44,983 nt of DNA, from positions 1 through 44,983 of the forward strand of contig NZ_CP034119.1 of NCBI RefSeq assembly GCF_003856495.1, in the 5' to 3' direction. Both the position numbers and the translations under genes were made by a program. This document shows, one piece after another, positions 16,880-23,726 of the stretch. A model generated the notes under the pieces. The model made no database searches. It saw nothing but the letters and a program-made list of their open reading frames with translations, and was not told the origin of the DNA. This DNA comes from Staphylospora marina. GTDB taxonomy: Bacteria > Bacillota > Bacilli > Thermoactinomycetales > Thermoactinomycetaceae. The stretch's first letter is position 1. Each line of letters begins with the position of its first letter.

Positions 16880-17455
16880 TTATTTCATCCGTTCTAGGGC
16901 TTTGTTCATTTGTTCTTCGTTAGCTTTGACTGACGGGCTTTCTGCACTTTCAACCCCACGGTATACATACTTCACGTTTTGGAGGAAATCCAACGCAAAT
17001 TCATCAATCGGTTCCCGTTCCTTGTCGTCATACTGCTCATTGATCACGGCCGCCCGGAAGATGTTCCCGAGCATGTATTCATGGTTCTTGGGATCGTCCA
17101 GATACTTGCCGCCTTTGTATTCCCCTACAATGTAGGATTCGAAATCGGCCAGCTCATCCTTGGTGGGCTTGTGCTTTTTCGCCAGCGCCATGACCTCATC
17201 GAATTTTTGCGTTTCTGTTTTCCCGCTGGCCGCAATCCTTTTGACTTCATCCGTCCAGCTTCCAGGCAGAGATTCGCTGGAATCCGGAGAATTGAGCACC
17301 ACAACGAAAAACAAAACAAATGCGACCAAACTCAAGCCCACATTCTTCAGGCGGCTTTCCAACTTGATTCTTTTGTGGAAAGCCGTTGGATAGATGACTC
17401 CGACGATCCCCAACAAAAAAACGGCCAGCAAAATCGTAGCCAACAGAAGAAACAT
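16880..17455 (-). CDS. Hypothetical two-TM membrane protein
   Basis: A 191-aa protein with two N-terminal membrane helices (LLLATILLAVFLLGIVGV and VGLSLVAFVLFFVVVL) and a soluble charged C-terminal domain of about 130 residues (ETQKFDEVMALAKKHKPTKD). No family recognised. The ATG at 17455 is seven bases after GGGGGAGA. It has its own -10 box (17494-17499) and its own terminator, so it could be a lysogenic cargo gene, for example superinfection exclusion; that is inference. Confidence 0.75.
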   Translation of the reverse strand: MFLLLATILLAVFLLGIVGVIYPTAFHKRIKLESRLKNVGLSLVAFVLFFVVVLNSPDSSESLPGSWTDEVKRIAASGKTETQKFDEVMALAKKHKPTKDELADFESYIVGEYKGGKYLDDPKNHEYMLGNIFRAAVINEQYDDKEREPIDEFALDFLQNVKYVYRGVESAESPSVKANEEQMNKALERMK

Positions 17456-17493
17456 TTCATCGTCTCCCCCGGGAATTTGGTTCAATCAGCTCC

Positions 17494-17499
17494 ATTATA
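17494..17499 (-). promoter_or_regulatory. Candidate -10 box for the two-TM gene
   Basis: TCTCTATAATGG on the minus strand carries a perfect TATAAT about 40 bases before the start codon. The -35 position (TTCCGA) is poor. The remainder of 17456-17595 holds nothing else recognised. Confidence 0.4.
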
Positions 17500-17595
17500 G
17501 AGACAAATCGGGAAAATCGGAATCATCCCATTCGGCGCGGGCGATTTCGTACAACCACCAGGCCAACAGAATGAAAAATAGCGCGGTGAACACCC

Positions 17596-17787
17596 TTACC
17601 CCGCCTTCTGCATGTAAAATATCGCGCTTCCTGGTGAGATCCGGACGCCCTGCTCCATTTCAGCCCGTTGCAGAATGTCCAGGATCTTGGCCATCTCTAC
17701 TTGCGCCTCCTCCACCTCGCATCGGCCGAGCGCGATATATGCCCGGCTTACGGCCTCCAGCAGTTGTCCTCTGATGCGCTCGCTCAT
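17596..17787 (-). CDS. Small hypothetical helical protein
   Basis: A 63-aa product, MSERIRGQLLEAVSRAYIAL then mostly helix (EEAQVEMAKILDILQRAEME). The ATG follows GGAGGTACAGC, a good site. No family recognised. It faces the GIY-YIG gene divergently. Confidence 0.65.
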   Translation of the reverse strand: MSERIRGQLLEAVSRAYIALGRCEVEEAQVEMAKILDILQRAEMEQGVRISPGSAIFYMQKAG

Positions 17788-17876
17788 GCTGTACCTCCAA
17801 ATTTCTTGTTGTGTTCCCGGTGGTATCCAAGGTAAATTCTTGGGTAACAGAAGATTTTACGGATGGAGGATGCCGC

Positions 17877-18329
17877 TTGAAGGATCCCCGACGAATACCT
17901 AAATTTGTTTGGACGGTTCGTTCTCGTCGGCTCGACAAGGCATCATATCCACCAGGGCTTGCGGCCATCTACGTCATCGAGAACACCATCAATCGACGTC
18001 TTTACATTGGCCAGACGACGTGTCTGAACAACCGGATCCAGACCCATCGCAGCTATTTGAAGACCGGTACACATCGAAATACCGACCTCCAGATCGATTA
18101 CCATCGATTCGGCCCCGAATGGTTCCAAGTGCGCGTTCTCGAATTTGTCCCCGATCCGGCCGAGCTGGAAGACAAGGAAGCGAAGTGGCTGACCCAATTC
18201 CCTGCGGCGCGGCTGTACAACACCGAGTTTGAGCTGGAACGTGCAAAAGGCCGCCGGAGAAGGCGGCGCGTCAGTCAGTACGTGCAGGGTTCGATTTTTG
18301 AGTTTGCGGATGATGATGTGGCCCCTTGA
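17877..18329 (+). CDS. GIY-YIG family endonuclease
   Basis: A 150-aa protein. The family core is clear: AAIYVIENTINRRLYIGQT (the GIY and YIG elements), then Arg in CLNNRIQTH, and the catalytic-region HRNTDLQIDYHRFGPEWFQV. I chose TTG at 17877 because GGAGG precedes it by seven bases; an upstream ATG-started frame has no site. It is transcribed against the surrounding minus-strand genes and has its own terminator, as free-standing homing nucleases often are. The C-terminus is strongly basic (GRRRRRR) and then acidic. Confidence 0.9.
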   Translation: MKDPRRIPKFVWTVRSRRLDKASYPPGLAAIYVIENTINRRLYIGQTTCLNNRIQTHRSYLKTGTHRNTDLQIDYHRFGPEWFQVRVLEFVPDPAELEDKEAKWLTQFPAARLYNTEFELERAKGRRRRRRVSQYVQGSIFEFADDDVAP

Positions 18330-18347
18330 TGGGGCTGTTTTTGTTTC
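18320..18347 (+). terminator. Terminator of the GIY-YIG gene
   Basis: GCCCC-ttgat-GGGGC followed by TGTTTTTGTTT; it overlaps the stop codon at 18327-18329. Confidence 0.7.
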
Positions 18348-18578
18348 TCAATCCACGCCAGCCTCTTTCATGATTGCGGCACGCTCAGCATCAAGCGCGT
18401 CCTGTTCTTTTTTCAGAAGTTCCAACTCCCGCTGGAGTTGTTCACGCTCTTCTGCAGAAAGATGTGTTCGCGTCGGGCGTTTGAGCATTTGTTCCAAACG
18501 ATCGATTTCAAGGTCAATGACTTCCAGCTTGTCCATGACGTAATTAAAGCGTTCGTACAGTTCGTCGTATGTTCTCAT
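18348..18578 (-). CDS. Small coiled-coil protein
   Basis: A 76-aa protein, MRTYDELYERFNYVMDKLEV then heptad-like Leu/Glu/Arg repeats to the end. The ATG at 18578 follows AGGAGGGGTGATC; the longer frame lacks a site. Function unknown. Confidence 0.7.
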   Translation of the reverse strand: MRTYDELYERFNYVMDKLEVIDLEIDRLEQMLKRPTRTHLSAEEREQLQRELELLKKEQDALDAERAAIMKEAGVD

Positions 18579-18666
18579 GTTGATCACCCCTCCTACTATA
18601 CAGTACTGCGGAGAAGGGCGATCCGCACACATGGGGAGAGATTTTTTTCTTGATGATTTCGGCCAA

Positions 18667-18691
18667 TCAAAAAAGCCCCGTGGTGGGGCTT
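18667..18691 (-). terminator. Terminator of the resolvase gene
   Basis: AAGCCCC-accac-GGGGCTT on the minus strand followed by TTTTTGATT, seven bases past the resolvase stop. Confidence 0.85.
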
Positions 18692-18697
18692 AAACTT

Positions 18698-19336
18698 TCA
18701 GCTGGCTTGACTGGATTCATATTCCTTGACGATCTTGTAAAAGGTCCCTTTTTTCAAGCCCAGCATTTTCATGAATTGGACGGCCGTGATCTCTTGGTTC
18801 TTCCAGCGTTCGAAATTAGCTTCCAGGGTTTTGCGCTGCTCCTTGCTGATCGTTTCGAGATTGATTTTCGGGCGTCCCAAATGCTTCCCTTGTTTCTTTG
18901 CCAGGGCGATTCCTTCCGCCTGCCTCCGCTTGATTTTCTTCCGTTCTTGCTCGGCCACGAATGACAGAAGGCTCAGGAACTGGTCTTCCATCAGCTTCCC
19001 GATATCGCCCATCTCCTTGTATTTCCGGCTGTCAAACAACGTGGGATTCGACAGGATCACGATGTCGGCACCGAGCTCCCGCGTGATGTGCTTCCACTCT
19101 TTGATGATTCCATCGTAGTCCCGCCCCAAACGATCCAGGTCGTCAATGTAAATGAGATCTCCCGGGCGGATGAACATCTTCATGGCCTGATACTGCGGCC
19201 GGTCGAAGTTGGCCCCGGTTTGTTTGTCAATGAAGATGTATCGTTCTTCGATGCCCAGTTCCAGCATTTTTTCCACCTGGCGCCCTTCATTCTGATCCTT
19301 GGACGACACCCGAATGTATCCAAGTTTCACAATCAT
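18698..19336 (-). CDS. Serine recombinase (resolvase/invertase type)
   Basis: A 212-aa small serine recombinase. The N-terminal catalytic domain has YIRVSSKDQ (Ser11 is the likely nucleophile), YIDDLDRLGRDYDG and RKKIKRRQAEGI; the C-terminal helix-turn-helix is LGRPKINL...TAVQFMKMLGLKKGTFYKIV. At this size it is a resolvase or invertase rather than a large integrase. The likely job in a circular plasmid prophage is dimer resolution. Confidence 0.92.
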   Translation of the reverse strand: MIVKLGYIRVSSKDQNEGRQVEKMLELGIEERYIFIDKQTGANFDRPQYQAMKMFIRPGDLIYIDDLDRLGRDYDGIIKEWKHITRELGADIVILSNPTLFDSRKYKEMGDIGKLMEDQFLSLLSFVAEQERKKIKRRQAEGIALAKKQGKHLGRPKINLETISKEQRKTLEANFERWKNQEITAVQFMKMLGLKKGTFYKIVKEYESSQAS

Positions 19337-19489
19337 TGACCTCCCCGGAATGTTCCTAATTCCATTGTCCGGGAAGTGTCGATAAAAGTCAATGATTATT
19401 TATGAACGTCCATTAAATAAAAGATAGACCTTCGCGAACGGAAAAGGAGGCATTAAAAAACCCGTTCGGAAAGTCTACTTTTATGAACC
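19337..19489 (-). other. AT-rich gap upstream of the resolvase; candidate res site
   Basis: About 150 bases between resolvase and the next gene. It holds a direct repeat TTTATGAAC (19399-19407 and 19480-19488), a TTCGCGAA palindrome (19431-19438) and CGAACGG/CCGTTCG arms (19435-19441, 19462-19468). Resolvases usually act on sites beside their own gene; these repeats are candidates only. Confidence 0.3.
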
Positions 19490-19717
19490 CTATGCAAACA
19501 TCCGCTTCCACCACGGAACCGGCGTGAAGCGGACATCTTTTCCGTCTTTGACGCCAAACTCCTCCCATACCTGGTCGAGCTCACATTCACACGCCCACCA
19601 GGGCATCAGTTCGTCGTCGATGGTGACGTAGTACCACCGCCGGAAATCAATCCGCCAGCTGTTGAACAGCAGCATATAGCCGACACGCCGCTTCCAGTGT
19701 GGGACGATCCGGATCAT
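19490..19717 (-). CDS. Small Trp-rich hypothetical protein
   Basis: A 75-aa protein rich in Trp and Arg (WKRRVGYMLLFNSWRIDFRR, MPWWACECELDQVWEEFG, PVPWWKRM). The ATG follows GAGGTGATTTC. A hairpin with GTCCTG/CAGGAC arms lies in its leader at 19739-19758. No family recognised. Confidence 0.65.
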   Translation of the reverse strand: MIRIVPHWKRRVGYMLLFNSWRIDFRRWYYVTIDDELMPWWACECELDQVWEEFGVKDGKDVRFTPVPWWKRMFA

Positions 19718-19788
19718 GAAATCACCTCAAAAGAAAACGTCCTGCCGAAAGACAGGACAAAAAACATAAGTATTTTTTATACTTCCTA

Positions 19789-19818
19789 TTGACACGTATT
19801 ATTTATACGTGTTATACT
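19789..19818 (+). promoter_or_regulatory. hicAB promoter with palindromic operator
   Basis: -35 TTGACA (19789-19794) and -10 TATACT (19813-19818) are 18 bases apart. The spacer is occupied by the inverted repeat ACACGTAT-tattt-ATACGTGT (19792-19812), so a bound HicB would cover both boxes. This is the usual autoregulation layout for toxin-antitoxin operons. Confidence 0.85.
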
Positions 19819-19841
19819 GGTATCAGAAAGGAGGTGCGAGA

Positions 19842-20057
19842 TTGGGCAAGGTCTTCACTTGGCGCGAAGTGAAAAAAGCGCTTCGAAAAGCCGGGTTCCG
19901 CTTCGGGCGGCAAGGCAAGGGAAGTCACGAAATCTGGGTACATAAGGACGACCCGAGCCGACAAGTCACCCTCGCAATCCACCGGGAAGGTGACACGGTG
20001 AAGAAAGGAACCTTGGCAAACATTGAGCGCCAAGCCGGGATGAAGCTCTTCAAGTAA
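19842..20057 (+). CDS. hicA: HicA-family toxin (mRNA interferase)
   Basis: A 71-aa protein of the HicA/YcfA dsRNA-binding-like fold. The helix TWREVKKALRKAGFRFGRQG and the catalytic-His motif GKGSHEIWVH are the family signature, followed by REGDTVKKGTLANIERQAGM. The start is a TTG at 19842 right after AAAGGAGGTG. It precedes the antitoxin gene; in the family the toxin cleaves mRNA until bound by HicB. Probable role: plasmid retention or phage defence. Confidence 0.92.
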   Translation: MGKVFTWREVKKALRKAGFRFGRQGKGSHEIWVHKDDPSRQVTLAIHREGDTVKKGTLANIERQAGMKLFK

Positions 20058-20145
20058 TCCCGGCGCCGCCGGGGAGGGATTCCCCTCCTCGGTGGGTCTT
20101 CGCCCAATCTCAGCCCCTTCATTATACTGTACGGAGGGATGCAGC

Positions 20146-20556
20146 TTGAAGAACCACTATGTGTATCCGGTCGTGTTTGAGCAGGCGGAAAACAACGTCT
20201 CATTCTACTTTCCGGACTTTCCGGGGACGGCCGGCTCGGACAAAAACATCGTGAAAGGGATTGATCGCGCTCGGGATCTGTTGGGCCACGAGATCGCCCG
20301 CTATGAGCGTCAAGGCAAAGAGCTTCCGACTCCGTCCGATCCGAAGGACATCGAGCTTTACGATTCCACTGACCGGATCGTCTTCATCGACGTTTGGGTT
20401 CCGCCGTACCGCGACGCAGAAGCAAACAAAGCGGTCAAAAAGACCGTCACTCTTCCGAAATGGCTGAATGACGCCGGTGATGCGGCCGGGCTGAACTTCT
20501 CCCAGCTTCTTCAGACGGCCGTCAAGCAAGCTCTCGGCATCCAGGATCATCGCTGA
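20146..20556 (+). CDS. hicB: HicB-family antitoxin
   Basis: A 136-aa antitoxin. The N-terminal RNase H-like partial fold (HYVYPVVFEQAENNVSFYFP, FPGTAGSDKN, GIDRARDLLGHEIARYERQG) is followed by a ribbon-helix-helix at the end (VTLPKWLNDAGDAAGLNFSQ). Start is TTG at 20146, seven bases after GGAGGG. It would bind both HicA and the operator at 19792-19812. Confidence 0.92.
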   Translation: MKNHYVYPVVFEQAENNVSFYFPDFPGTAGSDKNIVKGIDRARDLLGHEIARYERQGKELPTPSDPKDIELYDSTDRIVFIDVWVPPYRDAEANKAVKKTVTLPKWLNDAGDAAGLNFSQLLQTAVKQALGIQDHR

Positions 20557-20563
20557 ACCCTGG

Positions 20564-20594
20564 AAACCGTCTCCCGAACAGGAGGCGGTTTTTT
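20564..20594 (+). terminator. Terminator of hicAB
   Basis: AAACCGTCTCC pairs with GGAGGCGGTTT around CGAACA, followed by a run of six T. Confidence 0.88.
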
Positions 20595-20601
20595 GTGCAA
20601 A

Positions 20602-20664
20602 GAAAAACCCCCGAACCGGTGACAAACAGCAGGAGGGTTTTTTGGAGCCGGTCGGGGGATTTTT
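20602..20664 (-). terminator. Large bidirectional terminator
   Basis: CCCCCGAACCGG (20608-20619) and CCGGTCGGGGG (20648-20658) form a long stem; runs of A at 20603-20607 and T at 20660-20664 give U tails in both directions. It ends the RinA/sigma transcript. The rest of 20665-20817 holds short repeats (CATCCGG twice) but no convincing gene. Confidence 0.7.
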
Positions 20665-20817
20665 GATTTGTCCGAAATGGGTTGAATGGGTTGGATCCCA
20701 GGTGCCTGAGTAGTGTTGGTATTGCCCTTCCGGCGACGCGTTTCGCGCCATGCCGAACGGCTCAATATCATAATACATCCGGATAATGCCCAAAAACGGA
20801 CATCATCCGGACATTCT

Positions 20818-21249
20818 TCACCACCACCCGAGTTGTTCAGCAATGGCCGTGACGATCTTGTCTCTCCAACGGCGTGCCGTTCGCTCTTCGACATGAAGTT
20901 CCCTTGCGATTCCGGACCAAGTGCGGAGTTGCGGCTTGGTCCAGTATTTGAGCTGAACCAGCTTCTTTTTATCCTCATCCAGACTTTCGTAGACGGTACG
21001 GATCGCCCGGGTGATGCGTTCCAGGTGCTCCAGTCGGCGGTGCGTCAGGAGTGTGACCACCGTCCGGCCGGTGGGGTCGCCGGGGAGATTCCCCCGACCG
21101 CCTCCCGTGTTTTCGTCGTCCCGGCTGTTGGCCATGATCTCCATGCGAATCAGTTTGGCTTCCTTGATGGTTTCCCAGTAGTTGTGGAGTTCGGCCTCGA
21201 CGTGCTTGAATGTGCCGGTGTTGATTTTCAACTTTCTCGCTGCGCCCAT
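20818..21249 (-). CDS. RinA/ArpU-like late transcription regulator
   Basis: A 143-aa phage regulator. It has the family's helical start (GTFKHVEAELHNYWETIKEA), the long helix with RRLEHLERITRAIRTVYESL, and a C-terminal HTH (WSGIARELHVEERTARRWRD). RinA-type proteins activate terminase and structural operons in Bacillota phages. It sits last in the sigma-factor cluster, upstream on the map of the late genes. The start follows AAAGGGGCATGGGAAG. Confidence 0.85.
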   Translation of the reverse strand: MGAARKLKINTGTFKHVEAELHNYWETIKEAKLIRMEIMANSRDDENTGGGRGNLPGDPTGRTVVTLLTHRRLEHLERITRAIRTVYESLDEDKKKLVQLKYWTKPQLRTWSGIARELHVEERTARRWRDKIVTAIAEQLGWW

Positions 21250-21264
21250 CTTCCCATGCCCCTT

Positions 21265-21804
21265 TCAAACAGCTTGATGCATTCGCTGCATTTTCTTCAA
21301 CGCTCGGAGTACAATCTTGTACGCCATGTGTCGGGAAAATCCCATTTTTTCGCCGATTTCACTTGATCCCTCAGCTTCACCATTCAATCCAAAATACAAA
21401 GTGATGACACGCTGTTCCAGAGGCGTTAGACACGTCATGTATTGTTCTACCGTCAAGCGGTTCACTACATGTTCGGTGAAGTCTTTTTGATCTGACACAA
21501 AATACTCGAACTCCGTAGGCTCTTCGGGCTCGATCAACTGGTTGAGCGACAAAGTTTTGATTTTCTTTTGTCGTTCCAGCGCGGCAAAATACCGGCACAT
21601 CCTGGAGTAGATCGCTCTTGTGGCGTATGTTGAAAATCTGCCCTTCTCCGGCTTGTACGACTTCGCCGCAACAACCAACCCCTCGAAACCGTAACTCAGG
21701 ATTTCATCTGTGTTCAAAAGATGCTTTCCTTTGACGTACCGCTTGAACATGAACTTGACAAGCGGCATATTCTCTACCACCAGCCGCTCCCGTTCTTCCG
21801 TCAC
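21265..21804 (-). CDS. Phage sigma-70 family factor
   Basis: A 179-aa sigma factor. Region 2 is clear (VKFMFKRYVKGKHLLNTDE, YGFEGLVVAAKSY, GRFSTYATRAIYSRM) and region 4 has LTPLEQRVITLYFGLNG and a final HTH (EIGEKMGFSRHMAYKIVLRA). The GTG at 21804 overlaps the preceding stop as GTGA; the longer frame codes an odd Arg/Pro-rich stretch shared with the upstream gene. It would redirect host polymerase to middle or late phage promoters, probably with the RinA-like protein 15 bases downstream. Confidence 0.88.
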   Translation of the reverse strand: MTEERERLVVENMPLVKFMFKRYVKGKHLLNTDEILSYGFEGLVVAAKSYKPEKGRFSTYATRAIYSRMCRYFAALERQKKIKTLSLNQLIEPEEPTEFEYFVSDQKDFTEHVVNRLTVEQYMTCLTPLEQRVITLYFGLNGEAEGSSEIGEKMGFSRHMAYKIVLRALKKMQRMHQAV

Positions 21805-22028
21805 GCCGACAACCCCCGGCGGCGGCGTTGTTCTTCGGCGGCGGCTCGCCGAATGCGTTGAACCAGTTCCCAAGCCTGTTCTTGCGTCCTGGGGAAACTG
21901 TTTTTTGTGTAGTTCCTCAGGCTGTTCGGGTTGATCCCGATCGCTTCCGCCAGTTGGTCATAGGTCCAACCCAGCGTTTTCTTGATGTTCTGGATGTACT
22001 CTCTCAGATCAGCGCGTGTAATTTCCAT
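21801..22028 (-). CDS. Small HTH protein
   Basis: A 75-aa protein with an Xre/cI-type helix-turn-helix (LGWTYDQLAEAIGINPNSLR) and an Arg-rich end. The ATG at 22028 follows GAGGTGAACAGC. It is coupled to the sigma-factor gene by GTGA. It is probably a DNA-binding regulator of the middle genes. Confidence 0.75.
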   Translation of the reverse strand: MEITRADLREYIQNIKKTLGWTYDQLAEAIGINPNSLRNYTKNSFPRTQEQAWELVQRIRRAAAEEQRRRRGLSA

Positions 22029-22049
22029 GCTGTTCACCTCTATGTCGAT

Positions 22050-22072
22050 CCGGGGAGACATCATCTCCCCGG
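22050..22072 (-). other. Perfect 9-bp GC-rich hairpin
   Basis: CCGGGGAGA-catca-TCTCCCCGG in the leader of the HTH/sigma/RinA operon. No T run follows on the minus strand, so it is an operator or mRNA structure rather than a terminator. It also abuts a plus-strand -10 box at 22078. Confidence 0.6.
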
Positions 22073-22074
22073 CG

Positions 22075-22154
22075 TGATATACTTGTTGATGCCTATCTCC
22101 CTATGTGTCGTCTTGTTGCCCTCCGTCAGACATCTGCGCGGAAGGGCTTTTTTT
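22075..22154 (+). promoter_or_regulatory. Candidate antisense small-RNA unit
   Basis: An extended -10 (TGATATACT, 22075-22083) on the plus strand is followed about 35 bases later by a terminator: GCCCTCCG (22118-22125) against CGGAAGGGC (22139-22147) and seven T. The predicted ~65-nt RNA is antisense to the end of the small gene at 22126-22293. No good -35 is seen. Confidence 0.4.
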
Positions 22155-22293
22155 CATTGTTGAGCGCTTGGCCCCGCATCGTTTTGAAAAAATACTCCAG
22201 CCTCCGCTCCAACTCGCGGAGTCGCTCCAGTTCCTCGCGGCGGATGAATGTATATCCCGACTTTTCAAGCTCCCTCTGCAGTCTCAATTTCAT
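22126..22293 (-). CDS. Small coiled-coil protein
   Basis: A 55-aa protein, MKLRLQRELEKSGYTFIRRE then Leu/Glu/Arg heptads (ELERLRELERRLEYFFKTM). The ATG at 22293 lies nine bases after GGGAGG and inside the last 29 bases of rusA. It is too short for most gene callers. Function unknown. Confidence 0.6.
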   Translation of the reverse strand: MKLRLQRELEKSGYTFIRREELERLRELERRLEYFFKTMRGQALNNEKKPFRADV

Positions 22294-22660
22294 CCAGAAC
22301 AGCCTCCCTCACGATGATCTCCGCACGTTCTTCATCTTTGGTTGCGACTTTCCGTTTACGGACTGTGAAGTCCGTGATTTGTCTGTCATCGACCCAAATG
22401 ATTCCGTTCAAACTGTCCGTCAGAGCCTTTCCGACGTTGTCAGCATCGGGTTCACGGTTGCCATACAGGTAAACCGTGGCGATGAACTCCACCGGACCGG
22501 TAAAGGTTTCGATTCCTGCCCGGAGCTTCGCCGCCTTTGCTGCCCACGCCACCTGATTCTTGTAGGCCAGGTAGCGGCCGGCGGCTTTTTTGAGCCACTT
22601 TCCCCGCTGGGTCATGCGGACAGCGGGCACGGGGCGCCCCTCAATCACGATTTTGACCAT
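22265..22660 (-). CDS. rusA: RusA-type Holliday junction resolvase
   Basis: A ~131-aa endonuclease of the RusA family, which cuts four-way junctions during recombination and concatemer processing. Catalytic aspartates lie in REPDADNVGKALTDSLNGI and WVDDRQITDF. The ATG at 22660 is best spaced from GGGGAGGCG; ATG at 22666 is also possible. Confidence 0.93.
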   Translation of the reverse strand: MVKIVIEGRPVPAVRMTQRGKWLKKAAGRYLAYKNQVAWAAKAAKLRAGIETFTGPVEFIATVYLYGNREPDADNVGKALTDSLNGIIWVDDRQITDFTVRKRKVATKDEERAEIIVREAVLDEIETAEGA

Positions 22661-22680
22661 CCCCATCGCCTCCCCGCCTG

Positions 22681-22739
22681 TGGTATAATGGATTTGCTGA
22701 ATCATCGGAGCCCTTTCCGCTCAGGCGGAGGGGCTTTTT
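22681..22739 (+). promoter_or_regulatory. Extended -10 plus terminator on the plus strand
   Basis: TGGTATAAT (22681-22689) is a perfect extended -10. About 20 bases later AGCCCTTTCCGC (22709-22720) pairs with GCGGAGGGGCT (22724-22734) followed by five T. It sits between the Dam and RusA genes, antisense to their transcript. It could make a very short RNA or block antisense transcription. Confidence 0.4.
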
Positions 22740-23271
22740 ACTTTTGCTCCATCGTGGTGACTTTCAGCTCGTGTTGCCCTGGCTTGAAGATGACAACCGC
22801 GCTCGGAAATGGAGCATTCGTGTCTACTCCGCCGAACTTGAGTCGACCGCGCACAAACCGGATTTCTGCCGACCGCATCACATAATCATGCCACCATCGG
22901 GTGTCCACTCGGGCTGGTAGGAGGCATACAACGGTGGCACCGTTCCGAGAACTTTCGTAAGCCTTACGCACCCATTTCAGGATTTCATTGCCATACGGAG
23001 GATTCATCCAGCAGACCCCCGTCCACTCCTGTTGCAGGCCGTCCTGCTCCGGAGTGAAATACCGTGGACACTTCGCGTTCTCGGGCAGGGCGCATACATC
23101 CCACTCGAATCCGAACTCGTCGTTCAGCCGGTCAAAAAAGTCCTGCGGGGTTTCCCATTCGCACTTCGCGGAAGAGAAAAGGCCGGCATTCATCCGCGGG
23201 TTTTTGGTTCGGAGCTTCTTCTTTGTCTTCTCTTCCGCTCCGAACAACGTCAGCTGTTCGGCCAAGCTCAT
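22738..23271 (-). CDS. Phage DNA N6-adenine methyltransferase
   Basis: A 177-aa Dam-type methylase of the phage MT-A70-like family. Motif IV appears as CWMNPPYG; other family blocks are CEWETPQDFFDRLNDEFGF, WDVCALPENAKCPRYFTPEQ and FVRGRLKFGG. It probably methylates adenine in phage DNA, giving protection from host enzymes or marking replication. The start follows GAGAGGAGAGATCAGG. Confidence 0.93.
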   Translation of the reverse strand: MSLAEQLTLFGAEEKTKKKLRTKNPRMNAGLFSSAKCEWETPQDFFDRLNDEFGFEWDVCALPENAKCPRYFTPEQDGLQQEWTGVCWMNPPYGNEILKWVRKAYESSRNGATVVCLLPARVDTRWWHDYVMRSAEIRFVRGRLKFGGVDTNAPFPSAVVIFKPGQHELKVTTMEQK

Positions 23272-23289
23272 CCTGATCTCTCCTCTCTG

Positions 23290-23334
23290 TCAGTGAACAC
23301 GGGGGCTTTTCTCTTTCAGAAGCTCCTGGTTCAT
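23290..23334 (-). CDS. Micro-ORF 2 (14 aa)
   Basis: MNQELLKEKSPRVH, with GGGAGGTG before its ATG and an ATGA overlap with the stop of micro-ORF 1. It ends 18 bases before the methylase start. It could be a real micropeptide or a coupling relay for ribosomes. Confidence 0.4.
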   Translation of the reverse strand: MNQELLKEKSPRVH

Positions 23335-23378
23335 CAGCACACCTCCCGGAGCTTCACCAGCTCCTCCACGTGGTTCAT
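23334..23378 (-). CDS. Micro-ORF 1 (14 aa)
   Basis: MNHVEELVKLREVC, with AAGGAGGTAGAGGG before its ATG and ATGA overlaps at both ends. Both micro-ORFs continue the coupled chain of genes that starts at 24236. Confidence 0.42.
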   Translation of the reverse strand: MNHVEELVKLREVC

Positions 23379-23602
23379 CCCTCTACCTCCTTCATGTGCC
23401 GTCCACACTTACAGATGATCCAGACAACCGGAACGAAAGCCACCACTGTATGACAACAACGGAATACCTGTTTCTGCTGTTTGTGCCGTTTCGGTTTCTC
23501 CACCACTGTCACCGGAGCCGGAGTCGGAGTGAACCCGGATGCCGGCTCAGCAGCGGCGAACAGCTCAATTTGTTCGAATCCCGCCGGAAGTCCCATGCTC
23601 AT
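23375..23602 (-). CDS. Hypothetical protein with Cys-rich end
   Basis: A 75-aa protein, MSMGLPAGFEQIELFAAAEP, then a Pro/Thr linker and VFRCCHTVVAFVPVVWIICK followed by CGRHM. The cysteines could bind zinc. The ATG at 23602 follows AAGGGGAGC; the longer frame has no site. It overlaps the preceding gene by 38 bases in another frame. Confidence 0.6.
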   Translation of the reverse strand: MSMGLPAGFEQIELFAAAEPASGFTPTPAPVTVVEKPKRHKQQKQVFRCCHTVVAFVPVVWIICKCGRHMKEVEG

Positions 23603-23726
23603 GCTGCTCCCCTTCCGTTTCTTCTGAATCCGTCCAGAACTTCTCCCACTCAAGGAGAAATTCCGGTTCCTGATTCGTCCACCAGGTGACACTACTCTTT
23701 CTGCAATCGGCGCACCGGCAATTCAT
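23565..23726 (-). CDS. Small Cys-rich protein
   Basis: A 53-aa protein starting MNCRCADCRKSSVTWWTNQE, with three Cys near the N-terminus and an acidic, aromatic middle. The ATG at 23726 follows GGAGGAGGAGCA and overlaps the preceding stop as ATGA. Confidence 0.6.
   Translation of the reverse strand: MNCRCADCRKSSVTWWTNQEPEFLLEWEKFWTDSEETEGEQHEHGTSGGIRTN

Noticed and set aside
20665..20817. Possible minus-strand gene starting near 20793
   Set aside because: The frame runs through the large bidirectional terminator, has no ribosome binding site and matches nothing known.
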